Below are positions 34,643 through 44,040 of a DNA stretch of 64,000 nt, piece after piece (positions within the stretch are counted from its first letter, which is position 1; each line of letters opens with the position of its first letter). Below the pieces are notes generated by a model. The model ran no database searches, was not told the DNA's origin, and saw only the letters and a program-made list of their open reading frames with translations. The DNA lies in contig CABUDK010000002.1 of NCBI GenBank assembly GCA_902490315.1, forward strand, positions 1 to 64,000, read 5' to 3'. The stretch comes from an uncultured Porphyromonas sp. Its GTDB lineage: Bacteria; Bacteroidota; Bacteroidia; Bacteroidales; Porphyromonadaceae. Made by a program: the position numbers and the translations under genes.

Positions 34643-36013
34643 TTAATGCGTACGGGGAAAGGTCTCCAGCGTCTCCTTGAGGATCTCAGCCACAGAGGGG
34701 TGCGGGAAGATGATTTCACTCAGCTCGTGCGCTGTCATGCCACGCTCGATGGCTAGCCCAGCGGTGACGATCAGTTCGCTACAAGGATTGCCTAGCATGT
34801 GCACACCGAGTATCTTGCCTTCGGGATTGACAAGTACTTTGCAAAATCCTGAAGCCATCTCGTTTTCGGCAACAAAGCGTCCTGAGTAACTCATCGGGAG
34901 CATCAGCTCCGTATAGACTTTGTCTCCATTCTTTAGGGCATCTTCGGTGAAGCCTACGCCCGCTATCTCGGGATGCGTGTAGACGACCCCTGGGATGGCA
35001 CGGTAGCTCATCGGATTGATCTCACGGCCGAGGATATGGTCCACCGCTACCTCTGCCTCACGCACAGCTGTGTGGGCTAGGAGCGAGTGCCCGTTGACAT
35101 CGCCCGCAGCATAGAGGTTGGGGAGCGAGGTGCGGAGGTATTCGTCAGTCTTGACGCCTCGACGCTCTAGTTCGAGCCCTTGGCTAAGCAGTGCCTCAAA
35201 GGAGCTAGTCACAGGACGACGACCCACAGAGAGCATCACTTGCTCGCCCTCTACCTTAAAGGTCTCGCCCTCGTACTCGACCTCTACGCCATCGGCATAA
35301 AGATGCGTCACCTTGTGCTGGAGGTAGAACTTGATACCACGCTTCGTATACTCCTCACGCAGGAGTGCAGCCAGCTCGCTGTCCATTCCGTTGATGATCT
35401 CGGGGAGCATCTCAACAACAGAGACAGTCACGCCCATCTCGTTGTAGTAAGCTGCGAACTCCATGCCGATGACGCCTCCACCGATGATGACGATCGAGGC
35501 GGGAAGCTCCTTGCTGTCTAATGCCTCTCGGTGGGTAATGTAGTGCCCCTCCTCGACACCTGGTATAGGCGGGATGACCGTCTCTGAGCCCGTGCAGAGG
35601 AGTAGATGCTTAGCCGTATAGGTCTCACCAGCTGCTGTGACTGTATAGGTGTCGTCACTATTGTGCGCTGTGACGGTCGCATGCTCTGTGACCACGGTCA
35701 CGCCAGCATCCTTCATACGTGCGCGAATGCCAGCAACGAGCTTGCGCACGACTTTATTCTTTCTAGAGATAACCTTGGCGGGGTCTATCTGCTCTGGCGT
35801 ACAAGTGACGCCATACTTAGCAGCACTCTGTACCTTCTGCCAAACTTTAGCCGAGTACAGGAGCGTCTTCGTAGGGATGCACCCTTCGTTGAGGCAGACG
35901 CCTCCGAGCGCACGCTCCTCGATGAGCAGCGTCTGCAGTCCTCCACGAGCAGCACGCTCAGCAGCTGTGTAGCCCGCAGGTCCTCCACCGATGATGATCA
36001 GATCGTATGTCAT
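34643..36013 (-). CDS. lpdA: dihydrolipoyl dehydrogenase (E3)
   Basis: This flavoprotein reoxidises dihydrolipoamide in 2-oxoacid dehydrogenase or glycine cleavage complexes. The 456 residues show the FAD motif IIIGGGPAGYTAAERAA, the redox disulfide Cys40-Cys45 in GGVCLNEGCIPTKTLL, the NAD motif VIIGGGVIGMEFA, and the C-terminal active-site HPHPS (in FPHPSVAEILKE). No E1 or E2 genes are beside it, so it probably serves complexes encoded elsewhere. Gaps: 39 bases from gpmA and 6 to panE. Confidence 0.95.
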   Translation of the reverse strand: MTYDLIIIGGGPAGYTAAERAARGGLQTLLIEERALGGVCLNEGCIPTKTLLYSAKVWQKVQSAAKYGVTCTPEQIDPAKVISRKNKVVRKLVAGIRARMKDAGVTVVTEHATVTAHNSDDTYTVTAAGETYTAKHLLLCTGSETVIPPIPGVEEGHYITHREALDSKELPASIVIIGGGVIGMEFAAYYNEMGVTVSVVEMLPEIINGMDSELAALLREEYTKRGIKFYLQHKVTHLYADGVEVEYEGETFKVEGEQVMLSVGRRPVTSSFEALLSQGLELERRGVKTDEYLRTSLPNLYAAGDVNGHSLLAHTAVREAEVAVDHILGREINPMSYRAIPGVVYTHPEIAGVGFTEDALKNGDKVYTELMLPMSYSGRFVAENEMASGFCKVLVNPEGKILGVHMLGNPCSELIVTAGLAIERGMTAHELSEIIFPHPSVAEILKETLETFPRTH

Positions 36014-36052
36014 AATAGTTGGGAGTATCTAGTGAAATGAACGGAATCGTGT

Positions 36053-36799
36053 CTACTTGCTCTTGCCCTGGTTGGCAACGGCTGCCTGAAGCTTAGCTAT
36101 CTGCTCGGGATCACCGAGGAAGTAGTCACGCTGCAGCTGCATCTTGTCGTCAAACTCGAAGACGTACGGGATGCCCGTCGGCAGATTGAGCGCAGGGATC
36201 TCTTCGTCTGAGATACCCTTGAGGTGCTTGACGATACCTCTCAAGCTATTGCCGTGAGCCGTGACGATGATCTCGCCATACTTCTCCAGGTCGGGACGGA
36301 TGTTGCTCTCCCAGTAAGGGAGGATGCGCTCGACCGTCTCCTTGAGCGACTCCGTGAGTGGGAGTTCGTCAGGATTGACCGCAGCATAGCGTGGATCGTG
36401 CTGAGGGGCACGCTCATCGGTCGGGTCTAGCGGTGCGGGCGGCACGTCGTAGCTACGTCGCCAGATGTGCACCTGCTCTTCGCCATACTTAGCCGCTGTC
36501 TCGGACTTGTCCAGTCCTTGTAGCATGCCGTAGTGCTTCTCGTTGAGGCGCCACGACTTCTCCACGGGGATCCAGTCGAGGTCCATCTCATCGAGGATAA
36601 TGTTTAGCGTCTTGATGGCACGCTTGAGATATGACGTGTAAGCCTTGCCAAAGCGAAAGCCTGCCTTGTGTAGCTGTCGGCCAGCCTCGTGTGCCTCCTC
36701 GACACCTTGCTCGGTGAGGTCAACGTCTGTCCAGCCGGTGAATTGGTTACTCTTATTCCACGCACTCTGTCCGTGGCGTACTAATACAAGTCTTTTCAT
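36053..36799 (-). CDS. gpmA: 2,3-bisphosphoglycerate-dependent phosphoglycerate mutase
   Basis: GpmA interconverts 3- and 2-phosphoglycerate. The 248-residue protein starts [20 protein letters not shown], with the phosphorylated His9 in the RHG motif, and has the second His in [15 protein letters not shown]. Length is that of the dimeric or tetrameric bacterial enzyme. The gene sits between the DUF2723 membrane protein (29 bases upstream) and lpd. pgk, another lower-glycolysis gene, lies at 62345 in the same window. Confidence 0.96.
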   Translation of the reverse strand: MKRLVLVRHGQSAWNKSNQFTGWTDVDLTEQGVEEAHEAGRQLHKAGFRFGKAYTSYLKRAIKTLNIILDEMDLDWIPVEKSWRLNEKHYGMLQGLDKSETAAKYGEEQVHIWRRSYDVPPAPLDPTDERAPQHDPRYAAVNPDELPLTESLKETVERILPYWESNIRPDLEKYGEIIVTAHGNSLRGIVKHLKGISDEEIPALNLPTGIPYVFEFDDKMQLQRDYFLGDPEQIAKLQAAVANQGKSK

Positions 36800-36828
36800 A
36801 ATGGTGAGATAAAGGAGTTTCTAAATGA

Positions 36829-39800
36829 TTACTGATTTACTGTGTCAGAGAGTCTCTGACCAAGCTGCTGAGCAGTCACCTCCTTGACAGCCTCTAGGGA
36901 TCCGCCAAAGGTGGGTAATGCTTGCTGTAGCATCGCTTCATACTCAGCCAAGAGGTTGCGACCCCAAAGCATATCTATACGAACTAAGTCCATAAGTGTG
37001 ACAAGCGAGTAGCGCACCATCGAGTCGTTGATAAGCGCCAACTGATGACTTGGCTTCTGCTGTCTAACCCAGTAGAGAAGCTGTGCCGTGTCTCGGAAGA
37101 GTGCACGAACGATCTCATCACCCTGCTCCGTCATCTTGGCACGGTAGTATGCGTCCGCTAGACTTACGTCAGTCATGTCGTAGGGAACCGCCTTAGGCGA
37201 GATCACCTCGGCACACTTCGTCAGCACCTCCTTAGCTCGCTCAACATCGCCTTGGCGGAGGAGCGCTTGTCCTAGCGTTGCGAAGACACGTGCTCGATAG
37301 TAGTAAGAGATGTTGCGTCGGATATTCTCGTCAAAGTAGATGTCAGGGTCGTTGGCATTGAAATAGCGATACTTGTTCATCACCAAGTCATACAGACGCT
37401 CCACATCTACCTCGTAGGGCGTACCCGCTACGGTCGTCGGGTTAAAGCGCTGCGCCATACCCACATAAGACATATACTGTCTCTGGTTGGCAAAGATATT
37501 CTGAGGAGCCGAGCTTACCCACATGATCGGTCTCTGCCACTCAGATGCGCCCAGCATGTCTAGGACAAAGAGCTGATCTCTCGTAGCAGCCGACTTGCCT
37601 TCCAGCGAAAGCACCATACTCTCGGGCATAGGCAAGCCCTGAAGCTGCGGGAACTGCTTAGCGACAACTACAGAATCAACGGGTAGCAGCACCTTGTCCG
37701 CAGGCATCTGCGCCTGTCCCTGTGGCACGATCTTGGTAGCCTCCTTCATAGCTTGGTCAAAAGGCATCGGCACCGCACTCGTTGGGCGTATCAGCGCATA
37801 AGAGTTCGACACGAAGAAAGCCGGACTCATATACTTATTCGGTATCGGCTGCGCCTCGTAGCTGTGACGTAGCATGTGCTTGCCGTACCACTCCGACTGC
37901 AGGTAGCTCAGGTTGCCCACCTTGACATCAGTACGCACGCCCTCCACCTCCTGGGCATACCATAGGGGGAAGGTATCGTTGTCTCCGAAGCAAAGTAGCA
38001 CCGCATTGGGATCGCAGCTAATCAAGTAGTTGTAACCGAAGTCGCTTGCTAGGACACGTCCCGAACGGTCGTGGTCGTCCCAGTTTTCCGAAGCCATCTG
38101 TATCGGCACGATCAGCCCTAGTACCGAGACGATCGAGGCGGTCAGTACAGGCTTGAGCTTAGCACGACTCAGCAGTTCGTAAAGTCCTGCCACCCCGAAG
38201 CCGATCCATATCGCAAAGGCGTAGAAAGAACCCGCATAGGCGTAGTCTCGCTCACGTGGCTGCCCTGGCGTTTGGTTGATGTAAAGGATGATTGCCAAGC
38301 CCGTCATAAAGAAGAGCGCCAGCGTGATCCAAAAAGCTTGCATCCCCTTCTTGCGTCTCGTCACTTGATAGGCAATGCCTAGGAAGCCAAGGAGCAACGG
38401 CAGGAGGAAGTAAGCGTTGCGTCCCTTGTTGTTGCGTAATTGATCTGGCAGATCCTTAGTCTTACCCAATGCGATCTGATCAATAAATGAGTAGCCCGTG
38501 AGGACTCCTCCCTTGAGCATACCGCCATCGCCCTGCAGGTCGTTCTGACGGCCGATGAAGTTCCAGCCGAAGTAACGCCAGTACATGTAGTTAACCTGAT
38601 AGCGCAGGAGATACTTCAAGTTGTCCGCCATCGAGGGCTTCGACATATCTTCGGGATTGCGATCTACCCAACTGTTGTAACCATTTATATGCTCTGGCTG
38701 CGAAGAATACATACGGGGAAAGAGCATCTTGCTCCCCTCAGCATACTTCAACTCAGGCTGACTATAGATCTTGACATACTCGTCTGGTTCGTTGGGATTA
38801 CCCTTCACCTTAGGCGCATAGACCGGCTTACCCTCCTCCATGGCAGTAGGACGCGCCACGTAGGTAGCACTATATAGGTGCGGGATAGCGCCGTACTGCT
38901 CACGGTTGATGTAGCTCTTGATGGCAAGCGCCGTATTCGGCTCATTCTGATTCATCGGCGTACCAGCCAGTGAGCGCACGAGGATCACCCCATAAGAGCT
39001 AAAGCCGATCATGATGACCAGCATACACATCTGCGCCGTGTGCAGGAGCTGTAGGGAGACCTTTCTGTTTTGAAATAGGTATATCGCCAGAGCTATCGTC
39101 ACGATCACGCCTAGCCAGACGGCTCCTCCGAAGTATGGGATGCCGATCAAGCACCACGAGAGGATAAACGAGCTAATGATCAGACTACGACCACGCTCGC
39201 CTCGCTGATAAAGCGTGAGCGAACCGACCAGCACCACCATGAGGACCGCTAGATAGAGGTAGAAGCCACTGTTGTACGGCATCTTTAGCCCATTGACCAC
39301 CCAGCGATCTATCGTACCACCGAAGGCGACGACACCCTGCATGATGCCAAACATGATGACCGCAATCAAGACGAAGGAGACGATCAGTGTCGTCACAATC
39401 CCCTTGAAGGTCAGCGTATCATGCTTGCGGAAGTAGTATATGAGTGCCATCGCTGGGATGCAGAGCAGGTTGAGCAAGTGAACCCCGATGCTTAGTCCCA
39501 TCACGTAGGCAATGAGAACGATCCAGCGGTCGGAGCGGGCATTGTCTGCACGGTCGCTCCACTTGAGCATCAGCCAGAAGACCAGCGCCGTCAGGAAGGA
39601 GCTAAAGGCATACACCTCACTCTCTACAGCACTGTACCAGAAGGTATCTGTAAAGGTATAGAGCAACGCTCCCACCAGTCCAGAGCCCATGATCAGGATC
39701 GTCTGCGCTAAGGTAGGCACAGGCGTCACCCCCTCAGGGATCAACTGCTTGGCACAAGGCGAAGCACCCGGTAGTAGCACACGGCGCACCAGATGGGTGA

Positions 39801-40101
39801 TACTCCAGAAGAGCAGAAGGATCGTCCCCGCACTGAGCAGTCCACTCAGCGCATTGGTGTATAGTCCCGCCAGCTCAGGCCTAGGAGCTAGGTGTGCAGC
39901 GACATTGTACACAAGCATGTAGATCGGCGCACCAGGTGGGTGCCCCACCTCCAGCTTGAAGGCCGATAAGATAAACTCGGGGCAGTCCCACAGACTCGCT
40001 GAGGGACCGATGGTCATCAAGTAAACCACCGCTGCGATGACGAAGGTCACCCAGCCCACTACATTGTTAAGCAGATTGTACAGTCGCCAGTTCTGTTGCA
40101 T
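36829..40101 (-). CDS. DUF2723 polytopic membrane protein, TMEM260-like (GT-C) glycosyltransferase candidate
   Basis: The 1090-residue protein has about ten to twelve membrane segments in residues 12 to about 640. The first periplasmic loop has the family signature SLWDCPEFILSAFKLEVGHP, with acidic residues where GT-C enzymes hold their catalytic or metal site. A soluble part from about 690 contains LLCFGDNDTFPLWYAQEVEG, also typical of the family, and TPR-like helices near the end. The family is related to human TMEM260, a protein O-mannosyltransferase (CAZy GT117, as far as I recall), so protein O-glycosylation or another lipid-linked sugar transfer is a reasonable inference. A -7 box lies 30 bases upstream; gpmA follows. 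Confidence 0.85.
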   Translation of the reverse strand: MQQNWRLYNLLNNVVGWVTFVIAAVVYLMTIGPSASLWDCPEFILSAFKLEVGHPPGAPIYMLVYNVAAHLAPRPELAGLYTNALSGLLSAGTILLLFWSITHLVRRVLLPGASPCAKQLIPEGVTPVPTLAQTILIMGSGLVGALLYTFTDTFWYSAVESEVYAFSSFLTALVFWLMLKWSDRADNARSDRWIVLIAYVMGLSIGVHLLNLLCIPAMALIYYFRKHDTLTFKGIVTTLIVSFVLIAVIMFGIMQGVVAFGGTIDRWVVNGLKMPYNSGFYLYLAVLMVVLVGSLTLYQRGERGRSLIISSFILSWCLIGIPYFGGAVWLGVIVTIALAIYLFQNRKVSLQLLHTAQMCMLVIMIGFSSYGVILVRSLAGTPMNQNEPNTALAIKSYINREQYGAIPHLYSATYVARPTAMEEGKPVYAPKVKGNPNEPDEYVKIYSQPELKYAEGSKMLFPRMYSSQPEHINGYNSWVDRNPEDMSKPSMADNLKYLLRYQVNYMYWRYFGWNFIGRQNDLQGDGGMLKGGVLTGYSFIDQIALGKTKDLPDQLRNNKGRNAYFLLPLLLGFLGIAYQVTRRKKGMQAFWITLALFFMTGLAIILYINQTPGQPRERDYAYAGSFYAFAIWIGFGVAGLYELLSRAKLKPVLTASIVSVLGLIVPIQMASENWDDHDRSGRVLASDFGYNYLISCDPNAVLLCFGDNDTFPLWYAQEVEGVRTDVKVGNLSYLQSEWYGKHMLRHSYEAQPIPNKYMSPAFFVSNSYALIRPTSAVPMPFDQAMKEATKIVPQGQAQMPADKVLLPVDSVVVAKQFPQLQGLPMPESMVLSLEGKSAATRDQLFVLDMLGASEWQRPIMWVSSAPQNIFANQRQYMSYVGMAQRFNPTTVAGTPYEVDVERLYDLVMNKYRYFNANDPDIYFDENIRRNISYYYRARVFATLGQALLRQGDVERAKEVLTKCAEVISPKAVPYDMTDVSLADAYYRAKMTEQGDEIVRALFRDTAQLLYWVRQQKPSHQLALINDSMVRYSLVTLMDLVRIDMLWGRNLLAEYEAMLQQALPTFGGSLEAVKEVTAQQLGQRLSDTVNQ

Positions 40102-40130
40102 ATCTATAGTTAAGGTATCATATATGGGGA

Positions 40131-40138
40131 CAAAGATA
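40131..40138 (-). promoter_or_regulatory. -7 promoter box for the DUF2723-gpmA-lpd-panE run
   Basis: The minus strand reads TATCTTTG, about 30 bases before the start codon at 40101, giving a short leader of roughly 23 nt. It abuts a TTAGAG tract on its upstream side. Confidence 0.6.
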
Positions 40139-40148
40139 CGAAAATACG

Positions 40149-40227
40149 AGTTAGAGATTAGAGGTTAGAAAATAGAGATTAGACTCTAGAGACACTAGCC
40201 TTACTCTCTACCCTCTAATCCCTCTCT
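40149..40227. repeat. TTAGAG tracts as a close inverted pair, no gene between
   Basis: The plus strand carries GTTAGAGATTAGAGGTTAGA-like purine units at 40149-40184 and the inverse CTCTCTACCCTCTAATCC-like units at 40203-40227. The pair is separated by about 18 bp. This is the layout found around the four-helix-bundle gene, but without the gene. A CCGAAG element follows directly. Confidence 0.7.
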
Positions 40228-40412
40228 GTGGAAATTTTCCAATAGCTACGTGGAAAACAAAAACTCTCCACGTAGGCGCGAATAATTTCTTCGGAAGAAT
40301 CAAATGATACTTCGGAAGAATCAAATGATAAGTCCGAAGATTTTTTTCTTTCCTCGGTGGAGAATGAAAAATAGCCACGGAGGAAATTTCGATTTCTTCC
40401 GTGGCTATTCAC
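40228..40412. repeat. CCGAAG-core intergenic element, copy 4
   Basis: The centre has CTTCGGAAGAATCAAATGAT twice and a third AAGTCCGAAG unit, 21 bp apart, nearly identical to copy 2. The right arm is itself a hairpin (ATAGCCACGGAGGAA with TTCTTCCGTGGCTAT); the left arm holds TAGCTACGTGG and CCACGTAGG. It fills the 40228-40438 gap after the yeiH-like gene. Confidence 0.75.
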
Positions 40413-40438
40413 GATAGCTTTAGCCTTCCGCTGAGAGT

Positions 40439-41494
40439 CTAGCCTATCAGGCGGATCAGACAGTAGCCCCCGATGGTGAGCCATAGGTAGAGCGCACCCG
40501 CTAGGAGGAAGGGTTTGCCTCCAGCTTGTTTGAAGCGCGCAAACGAAGCATCGCTACCAAGTGCCGCCATAGCCATACAGAGTCCGAAATCGTCCGCCCA
40601 GCGGATACCTCCACAGATCTGACTGTAGAGATCGCTCACACCCTGCTGCTCAGCGAGGTAGCCGATAAGCGTATTGACGCAGATCATGATGAGAAACCAG
40701 ATGGCGAACCAAGGTATCGACACCTTACGCTGCACAGTAGCTCCTCCACGCCCGCCACGATGCAGAACGGAGGTGAGGATCAGCAGGAAGGGAGCCAGAA
40801 GGATCACACGGATCATCTTCGTGATGGTCGCAGTGGAGGCGATTGCCTCACCCATAGCACCGCCAGCACCCGCCACGTGAGCCACCTCGTGGAGCGTCCC
40901 CCCAGTGTAGATAGCCATCTGATGATCCGTCAGCCCGAGCCACCCTGTAGCATGGACAAGTGGGTAAATAAACATGCTGAGCGTACCAAAGAGTACCACC
41001 GTAGCAACGGCTACGACCGTCTTCTCCGAGCTAGCTCCCAGCACTGGTTCAGTGCCTAGGACGGCAGCGGCTCCGCAGATGGCACTGCCCGAGGCGGTAA
41101 GGATAGCTGTGTCGCGATCCATCTTGAGCCAGCGACCGATGAGCACCCCGAGGAGGATCACCGAAGAGACGATGATGAGGTCATAAACGAAGGCGGTAAG
41201 CCCCGCCGCGTAGATATCTGTCAGTGTGAGTCGGAAAGCGTAGAAGACGATGGATAGACGCAGGATACGCTTCGATGAAAAGGCTAGCCCTGGAACCCAA
41301 GCAGGGTCGAGCTTGTGGCGTAGCGTATTGGCATAGATCATGCCTATCAGGACGCTTATGATGAGCGGAGAGATCCGGAGCGTCTCCTTAAAGAGTGGCA
41401 GCTGCGCTAGTAGGACAGCCACACCAGCGAAAGCTGCCATCAGAAGTAGCCCACACCAGAAGCCCCTGGTAGGGCGTGAGATTGCTTTTGTCAT
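40439..41494 (-). CDS. YeiH-family putative anion (sulfate) exporter
   Basis: The 351-residue inner-membrane protein has about ten hydrophobic segments and the UPF0324/YeiH pattern: ISVLIGMIYAN near the N terminus, SGSAICGAAAVLGTEPVL in the centre and GGTLHEVAHVAGAGGAMGE after it. Database labels for the family say putative sulfate exporter; the real substrate is not established. It follows the LysE-type gene by 31 bases, and both are likely expressed from the -7 box at 42240. Confidence 0.88.
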   Translation of the reverse strand: MTKAISRPTRGFWCGLLLMAAFAGVAVLLAQLPLFKETLRISPLIISVLIGMIYANTLRHKLDPAWVPGLAFSSKRILRLSIVFYAFRLTLTDIYAAGLTAFVYDLIIVSSVILLGVLIGRWLKMDRDTAILTASGSAICGAAAVLGTEPVLGASSEKTVVAVATVVLFGTLSMFIYPLVHATGWLGLTDHQMAIYTGGTLHEVAHVAGAGGAMGEAIASTATITKMIRVILLAPFLLILTSVLHRGGRGGATVQRKVSIPWFAIWFLIMICVNTLIGYLAEQQGVSDLYSQICGGIRWADDFGLCMAMAALGSDASFARFKQAGGKPFLLAGALYLWLTIGGYCLIRLIG

Positions 41495-41525
41495 ATATAA
41501 ATAAGGTATAGGTCTAGTGAAACTT

Positions 41526-42179
41526 TTACAGAGCTACAAATGTGTAGAATAGCGAGACGACTGCTATCACCGCAAAAACAAGGGCAAAGATGCGGTTGAA
41601 GATGCGCAAATTACGCTGACTTACTAAGTCTCTGAGACGGGTCGCTATGTAGGTGATAAAGAGCCACCAAATGAGAGCCCCTAGGGCAATGGAGATGAGT
41701 CCGAGAGCAAACATCCCATAGGGAGGCTCGCCGAGCGGATAGACAAAGTTGAACTGACTGAAGAGGACCACATAAACGGGGACAATAAGCAGATTGGGGA
41801 TGGTCAGCAAGAAGCCACTACCTAGATGAGAGAGGTTACGCTGATTGATGCGCCCGACGACACGCTGCGACACCTCGAGGCGAGGTTTACTGAAGTATAG
41901 GTATATAGCAAATGCTAAGAAGAGGAGACTCGCTACAATACGCAGAGGAACCATATTACGATCTATATAGTCCAGCAAAATACCTGTAAAAAGGTAAGTC
42001 ATAATCGCATAAACAAGATCCCCCAGCGTGGCTCCTATACCTGTTATAACCCCTGCACGTCGACCTTGCTCGAGAGCTCGTCGTAAGCAGAGAATCCCTG
42101 CAGGACCCATAGGTGCGGAGATGCAGAGACCTATGATAATCCCTCCAAACAGCTGTAGTATGTACTCTGTAATCAACAT
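41526..42179 (-). CDS. LysE/RhtB-family amino-acid exporter
   Basis: The 217-residue protein has about six membrane segments and the family N terminus: GLCISAPMGPAGILCLRRAL, followed by GVITGIGATLGDLVYAIM. LysE/RhtB members export amino acids or their metabolites; the substrate cannot be read here. An exporter would suit a strongly proteolytic amino-acid fermenter (inference). It is the first gene of a two-gene unit with the YeiH-type transporter. Confidence 0.88.
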   Translation of the reverse strand: MLITEYILQLFGGIIIGLCISAPMGPAGILCLRRALEQGRRAGVITGIGATLGDLVYAIMTYLFTGILLDYIDRNMVPLRIVASLLFLAFAIYLYFSKPRLEVSQRVVGRINQRNLSHLGSGFLLTIPNLLIVPVYVVLFSQFNFVYPLGEPPYGMFALGLISIALGALIWWLFITYIATRLRDLVSQRNLRIFNRIFALVFAVIAVVSLFYTFVAL

Positions 42180-42239
42180 GTGTCTATAGAATAAGCAAGG
42201 AGAAGAGCCCCACGAAGCCAGCTCCTACTTATCACCGTG

Positions 42240-42247
42240 CAAAGATA
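42240..42247 (-). promoter_or_regulatory. -7 promoter box for the LysE-YeiH pair
   Basis: The minus strand reads TATCTTTG, about 60 bases before the start codon at 42179. It lies between that gene and the terminator of the upstream C69 gene. A short TTAGAGG-like tract (42270-42283) is just beyond. Confidence 0.55.
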
Positions 42248-42284
42248 CAAAAAGCATAGCGTTACGACGGATTAGAGGTTAGAA

Positions 42285-42321
42285 AAAGGAGGCCTCTCTC
42301 CAATGGTGAGCGGTCTCCTTT
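42285..42321 (-). terminator. terminator of the C69 dipeptidase gene
   Basis: The stem AAAGGAGGCC (42285-42294) with GGTCTCCTTT (42312-42321) is followed on the minus strand by TTCTAACC and a T-rich stretch. It lies 26 bases past the stop at 42347. Confidence 0.8.
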
Positions 42322-42346
42322 GTTCTATATAAGTGAACTCTATCGG

Positions 42347-43789
42347 CTAAGCTCCGTGGAAGAGGTACTCAGCCTGTATGTCGCGAGTCATCTGCGTGAA
42401 GAGTTCCTCGATCAGCGCATCAGCCAGATCGAGCGCACGCCACAAGATCGCATCCGAAGCTTCTTGTAGCATGTCCTGCGCAGCGTGCGTCATACCCTTG
42501 TCTAGCATGTGACAGTAGCGACGCTGTATCTCCTCAATGCGCTCATCGCACTCCTGCTCGAAGGCGTGGTAGCGAGCCTTGATCAGCGGAGCATACTTAT
42601 TATAGTTCGTCATACCGAGTACCTGCACCTTGCGGAAGGTCCAGTAAGCCGACTCCTGAGAAGACTCTCCTCCACCCTTTGTATAAGGCTCTGGATAGGA
42701 AGTAACGCCCTGGAAGAGTGGCACGAAGAGACCTAGATCAGCCATACCTAGGCAAACGTGGTTGATGCGACCGACAGCTACAGGGAGCTTAGGCTGCACC
42801 TGTAGGATGTGCGTCTGAGTAGTACGGAAGATAGAGACAGGACGGTACACCTCGTGCGGATTGCTGTGAAGGTAAGGATCATGCTCCGTGTCATCGTAGT
42901 GAAAGCGGAAAGCGTGTCTCATAGCCTCCATCGTGATCGGTTTCTCAGCCTTAGCATAGACGGGGAAGTCGTTGACAGCCACATCTTGCTTCATCGCGGG
43001 GGTAAACATCTGCTGAAGTCCCCATACGCGTGGATAGTTGTAGGGAGTGTCTAGCTCCACGTCACGGATGTAAGCTTTGTGAAAGTCGAAGGCGCCCTCC
43101 TTCGGATCATACAGTCCATGCTCCTGAGCAAAATCGATGAGGTCGCTGGATGCCATAAAGTGCTCCTTGTCCTTAGGATCATACTGGCGGAAGCGGCTCT
43201 GATTGCCCGTGACGAAGTACTGCTCCTCAGGTATGCGACAAGCTAACCAGCGATGCCCCGAGGCGGTCTCTAGATACCATATCTCATCGCTATCGACGAA
43301 GCCGATGCCAAAGCCCTCGCTGACGCCATATTCCTCGATAAGCTTGCCGAGACGCTCTACGCCTTCGCGAGCTGTGTGGATGTAAGGGAGGACGATGTTG
43401 AAGACTGAGTTCTCGGCCACACCATTCTCCACAAGGGGATCGACAGCTAGCGCAGCGTCACTACTAAAGATAGACTCCGTAGCGCTCATGCCGACACCCG
43501 ACTCGTTGAAGCCCGCACTCCCCCAGTGCCCTTTCAAGTGGTAGGGAGGCAGAGCCGAGTAGCTCTGCGCTTCGCCAGGCAAGTCGCAAGCGAAGGGGCT
43601 ATCGAATGCGTCAAAGCGCATCGGATCGACCGACCCAGGCTCCCCTGGACGATAGATCGTGAGGTTCTTAGCAAACATAGCGTCCCAGTCTTCTGAGCGC
43701 GCTACGATGCGTGATCCATCAGCACTCATCCGACTGCCGACGATGATGGTCGTACACTCAGAGGGTAGATTAGAAATCTTCTTGTTCAT
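42347..43789 (-). CDS. pepD: C69-family dipeptidase (Ntn hydrolase)
   Basis: The 480-residue protein belongs to the PepD/U34 (C69) family of dipeptidases. The N-terminal nucleophile is Cys12 in PSECTTIIVGSRMSADGSR, released by self-removal of an 11-residue leader, and the matching SEDWD motif follows. There is no signal peptide, so the enzyme is cytoplasmic, acting on imported dipeptides. Conserved stretches such as GHWGSAGFNESGVGMSATES and VTGNQSRF are present. The gene is a single unit with a -7 box at 43822 and its own terminator. Confidence 0.9.
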   Translation of the reverse strand: MNKKISNLPSECTTIIVGSRMSADGSRIVARSEDWDAMFAKNLTIYRPGEPGSVDPMRFDAFDSPFACDLPGEAQSYSALPPYHLKGHWGSAGFNESGVGMSATESIFSSDAALAVDPLVENGVAENSVFNIVLPYIHTAREGVERLGKLIEEYGVSEGFGIGFVDSDEIWYLETASGHRWLACRIPEEQYFVTGNQSRFRQYDPKDKEHFMASSDLIDFAQEHGLYDPKEGAFDFHKAYIRDVELDTPYNYPRVWGLQQMFTPAMKQDVAVNDFPVYAKAEKPITMEAMRHAFRFHYDDTEHDPYLHSNPHEVYRPVSIFRTTQTHILQVQPKLPVAVGRINHVCLGMADLGLFVPLFQGVTSYPEPYTKGGGESSQESAYWTFRKVQVLGMTNYNKYAPLIKARYHAFEQECDERIEEIQRRYCHMLDKGMTHAAQDMLQEASDAILWRALDLADALIEELFTQMTRDIQAEYLFHGA

Positions 43790-43821
43790 AGTAGTTGTGT
43801 CTTAATGTATTACTCTAGAGG

Positions 43822-43829
43822 CAAAGGTA
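43822..43829 (-). promoter_or_regulatory. -7 promoter box of the C69 dipeptidase gene
   Basis: The minus strand reads TACCTTTG, about 33 bases before the start codon at 43789. Confidence 0.55.
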
Positions 43830-43921
43830 CCTATTTTGCTTCACCTGAGATAGTCCCCCTCCATACCCACTCTCAGTGAGTTTTTTGTCGGTAAGGAAGT
43901 TCTTATATCAGAAAAAAGCAT

Positions 43922-43929
43922 TACCTTTG
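43922..43929 (+). promoter_or_regulatory. -7 promoter box ahead of the tRNA gene
   Basis: TACCTTTG on the plus strand would start a transcript near 43936, about 105 bases before the tRNA. The leader includes a small hairpin (GGCTCC-TC-GGAGCC near 44003). A 67-codon ORF crossing this leader and the tRNA is not credible. Confidence 0.5.
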
Positions 43930-44040
43930 CACCACAACAGAGCGAACGGCACTTTCCCTGCGACTAGGATTAATGGCACTAGCTCTGCAACGAGGCTCCT
44001 CGGAGCCAACAAAGAGACACGCCTCAGTGGCAAGATTTCG

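Noticed and set aside
40526..41059. 177-residue antisense ORF within the YeiH-type gene
   Set aside because: Shadow of a membrane-protein gene; composition rich in Ser, Thr and His without domain.
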